DNA of 64,000 nucleotides from Caballeronia turbans. Lineage in GTDB: Bacteria > Pseudomonadota > Gammaproteobacteria > Burkholderiales > Burkholderiaceae. The position numbers and the translations under genes were made by a program. Position 1 is the stretch's first letter, and every line of letters starts with the position of its first letter. The notes under the pieces were generated by a model. That model did not search any database and was not told the DNA's origin. It saw nothing but the letters and a program-made list of their open reading frames with translations. The stretch lies in NCBI GenBank assembly GCA_001544655.2, contig FCOD02000007.1, positions 62,001 through 126,000 of the forward strand, read 5' to 3'. Positions 63,852 through 64,000 of the stretch are shown in pieces.

Positions 63852-64000
63852 GCCGGACACTCCGCGTTGACGATGGCTATCGCAGCTTCGTGCATGTCCC
63901 TCACGACGATATCCGGCTCGCGTCCCGGGCCGCGCAGCCATTCGGTCTCGTTGCCGTTATCGATGAGCACGCTGCGGCAGCCCGCGCGCCTGCCCGCTTC
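63848..64000 (-). CDS. HAD-family phosphatase, C-terminal end (GmhB-like), partial
   Basis: Only 50 codons before the window end are seen. They read GRRAGCRSVLIDNGNETEWL and then PDIVVRDMHEAAIAIVNAEC before the stop, the usual end of HAD-IIIA phosphatases such as heptose bisphosphate phosphatases, with the A-G-C-R-x-V-L-I pattern. It overlaps the GT9 start by four bases. It continues past position 64000. Confidence 0.7.
   Translation of the reverse strand, partial: EAGRRAGCRSVLIDNGNETEWLRGPGREPDIVVRDMHEAAIAIVNAECPA

Overview
The window looks like part of a chromosome or large second replicon of a beta-proteobacterium of the Burkholderiaceae, most likely the Paraburkholderia/Caballeronia group. 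This is inferred from the high GC content, strong third-position GC bias, the protein families present (DUF2934, DUF4142, DUF892, DUF202, DUF6723-like, CheB-CheR-histidine kinase fusions) and the exopolysaccharide gene order. No rRNA, tRNA, CRISPR array, insertion sequence or complete prophage was seen.

Layout. 0-5.4 kb: a divergent pair of chemotaxis-type signalling genes, a CheB-CheR-PAS-kinase-receiver fusion and a CheB with a zinc ribbon, each interrupted by one frameshift. 5.6-12 kb: stress and membrane genes (formate/nitrite-type channel, PmtA-like methyltransferase, trehalose-phosphate synthase OtsA, a BASS-type transporter, a DUF202 protein). 12.1-19 kb: an anaerobic-type sulfatase maturase with a SEC-C tail, its likely Cys-type sulfatase, a large GH63-like glucosidase and an outer-membrane barrel protein. 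19.3-31 kb: a loose collection of stress genes (DUF4239-like, RsbRD-type kinase, DUF4142, DUF892, manganese catalase, hybrid kinase) mixed with broken genes: a frameshifted membrane protein, a 3' fragment of nadE, and a catalase with an in-frame amber codon. 31.5-34.3 kb: a GlxA-type regulator divergent from a nitrilase and a beta-carbonic-anhydrase-like gene.

34.6-40.7 kb is an exopolysaccharide operon on the minus strand: UDP-glucuronate decarboxylase-like, galE, UDP-glucose dehydrogenase, then a cellulose-synthase-like GT2 fused to a GH26-like domain. It is preceded by a repeat-rich control region. 41-44.5 kb holds a GH13 enzyme and a stretch of gene debris (TPP-enzyme and LysR fragments). 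44.5-54 kb is mostly intact single genes: Nudix, DUF3253, GNAT, flavin reductase, iron permease-like, GGDEF-EAL, DUF2934, CinA-type amidase, full-length nadE and recQ.

54.2-56.9 kb encodes the most unusual protein here: an ABC exporter half-transporter carrying a degenerate kinase-ATPase-like region and an apparently intact receiver domain. It is translationally coupled to a small secreted protein. 56.9-64 kb is a tightly overlapping minus-strand polysaccharide cluster: HAD phosphatase, GT9, carbamoyltransferase, GT2, GT9, GT1-like and a second UDP-glucuronate decarboxylase. It probably builds and carbamoylates a surface glycan.

Four of the main broken genes lie in the first 28 kb and none was found after about 44 kb. 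This points either to relaxed selection on the first part or to local sequence errors.
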